Assembly (NCBI GenBank): GCA_021159105.1
Contig: JAGGSM010000257.1
Span: forward strand, 1 to 5,788
From: Candidatus Bipolaricaulota bacterium
Lineage (GTDB): Bacteria > Bipolaricaulota > Bipolaricaulia > UBA7950 > UBA9294
Direction: 5' to 3'
DNA: 5,788 nt
A program made the translations under genes and the position numbers. The notes beneath the pieces were generated by a model. The model did no database searches and had not been told where the DNA came from. It worked only from the letters and a program-made list of their open reading frames with translations. Below, one piece after another: positions 4,994 through 5,788 of this stretch. Position 1 is the first letter of the stretch. Each line of letters begins with the position of its first letter.

Positions 4994-5788
4994 ATGAATA
5001 CAAGAATGGACGTTGACTACCTGTTCAAGCCGCGCGGGGTGGCGGTGATCGGCGCATCGCGTAACAGCGCCAAGATCGGTTACCGTATCGTGGAGAACAT
5101 CGTGCAACGTGGCTACAAAGGCGGGATATACCCGATCAATCCCAAGGGAGGGGAGGTCCTAGGCCTCAAGATCTACCCAGATCTGTCGGCGGTGGATGGA
5201 GATGTGGACATCGCGGTGATCACAATCCCAGAGAAGTTCGTGTTCGATGCCGTGAAGGAGTGTGCGGCAAAGCACGTAAAGCACCTGGTGATCATCACCT
5301 CTGGGTTCTCCGAGGTGGGGAACACCGACGAGGAACGAAAGATCGTCTCCTACGCGCGCGAGCACGGGATGCGCGTCCTTGGGCCGAACATCTTCGGTAT
5401 CTACTCGGCGGCGGCATCGCTCGACGCCACCTTCGGGCCGGGCGGGATCCTCCCCGGGCGGGTGGCGATCATCACTCAGAGCGGCGCCCTTGGAATCGCC
5501 ATGATCGGCAAGACCGCGGCGGAATCGCTCGGCCTGTCCGCACTTGTCTCCATCGGGAACAAGGCGGACATCGATGAATCGGACGTACTCGAATACCTAG
5601 TGCGCGACGACGCGACAAAGGTGATCCTCATGTACATCGAAGGGGTCAAGCATGGGAGCCGCCTGGTCGACATGCTGAAGCGCGTCGCAAGAAAGAAGCA
5701 CGTGATCGTCATCAAGTCGGGGCGTTCGCGGCGCGGTGCCATGGCCGCCGCCTCGCACACCGGGTCGCTCGCCGGAGCGGATGAGATC
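4994..5788 (+). CDS. ADP-forming acetyl/acyl-CoA synthetase, alpha-subunit region (3' end outside window)
   Basis: An open frame of 265 codons runs to the window edge without a stop. It matches the N-terminal part of ADP-forming acetyl-CoA synthetases (acetate-CoA ligase, ADP-forming), which turn acyl-CoA, ADP and phosphate into acid, CoA and ATP, or run in reverse. Residues about 8-130 are the CoA-binding Rossmann domain, with GVAVIGASRNSAKIGY (15-30), GGIYPINPK (43-51), LVIITSGFSE (98-107) and LGPNIFGIYS (129-138). A succinyl-CoA-ligase-like domain follows, with IITQSGALG (159-167) and SIGNKADIDESD (186-197). SHTGSLAG (254-261) contains His255, matching the phosphorylated active-site His. 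Keeping this His argues for a working ligase, not a Pat/PatZ-type acetyltransferase, which lacks it. The window does not show whether an ATP-grasp beta region or a GNAT domain is fused downstream. The gene is probably co-transcribed with the CoA transferase before it. Confidence 0.92.
   Translation, partial: MNTRMDVDYLFKPRGVAVIGASRNSAKIGYRIVENIVQRGYKGGIYPINPKGGEVLGLKIYPDLSAVDGDVDIAVITIPEKFVFDAVKECAAKHVKHLVIITSGFSEVGNTDEERKIVSYAREHGMRVLGPNIFGIYSAAASLDATFGPGGILPGRVAIITQSGALGIAMIGKTAAESLGLSALVSIGNKADIDESDVLEYLVRDDATKVILMYIEGVKHGSRLVDMLKRVARKKHVIVIKSGRSRRGAMAAASHTGSLAGADEI

Overview
The window comes from a bacterial chromosome. All genes called with confidence lie on the plus strand, and GC content is moderate to high but uneven. 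The organism cannot be named from the sequence alone. The membrane-anchored CapD/PglF-type sugar dehydratase and the Shine-Dalgarno sites point to Bacteria. The acyl-CoA transferase next to an ADP-forming acyl-CoA synthetase fits an anaerobe or facultative anaerobe that makes ATP from CoA thioesters. That lifestyle is an inference.

Bases 2-588 hold a compact type II toxin-antitoxin pair: a 76-residue AbrB/DUF104-like antitoxin, a 5-base gap, then a 116-residue PemK/MazF-family toxin. A perfect 7-bp inverted repeat spans the toxin stop codon. After a 145-base gap with a small hairpin just before the ribosome binding site, bases 734-2614 encode a full-length 626-residue membrane-bound nucleotide-sugar 4,6-dehydratase for surface glycan or glycoprotein sugars. 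No other glycan gene is visible.

Bases 2615-3063 have no convincing plus-strand gene. On the minus strand this gap holds two very short ORFs. The second has a strong ribosome binding site that overlaps the stop codon of the first and lies in a hairpin that could hide it. A sigma70-like promoter candidate precedes the next gene.

Bases 3064-4956 encode a fusion of a 4-hydroxybutyrate/acetyl-CoA transferase-type enzyme with a C-terminal GNAT acetyltransferase. After 37 bases and a good ribosome binding site comes an ADP-forming acetyl/acyl-CoA synthetase (alpha-subunit part), cut off by the window end. These two genes are probably one operon. Together they could move CoA between acids, conserve thioester energy as ATP, and acetylate or acylate a protein or small molecule. 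No mobile element, CRISPR array, tRNA or rRNA was seen. The strongest unusual points are the transferase-GNAT fusion beside the synthetase, the minus-strand small ORFs with their hairpin, and a GC step inside the fusion gene.
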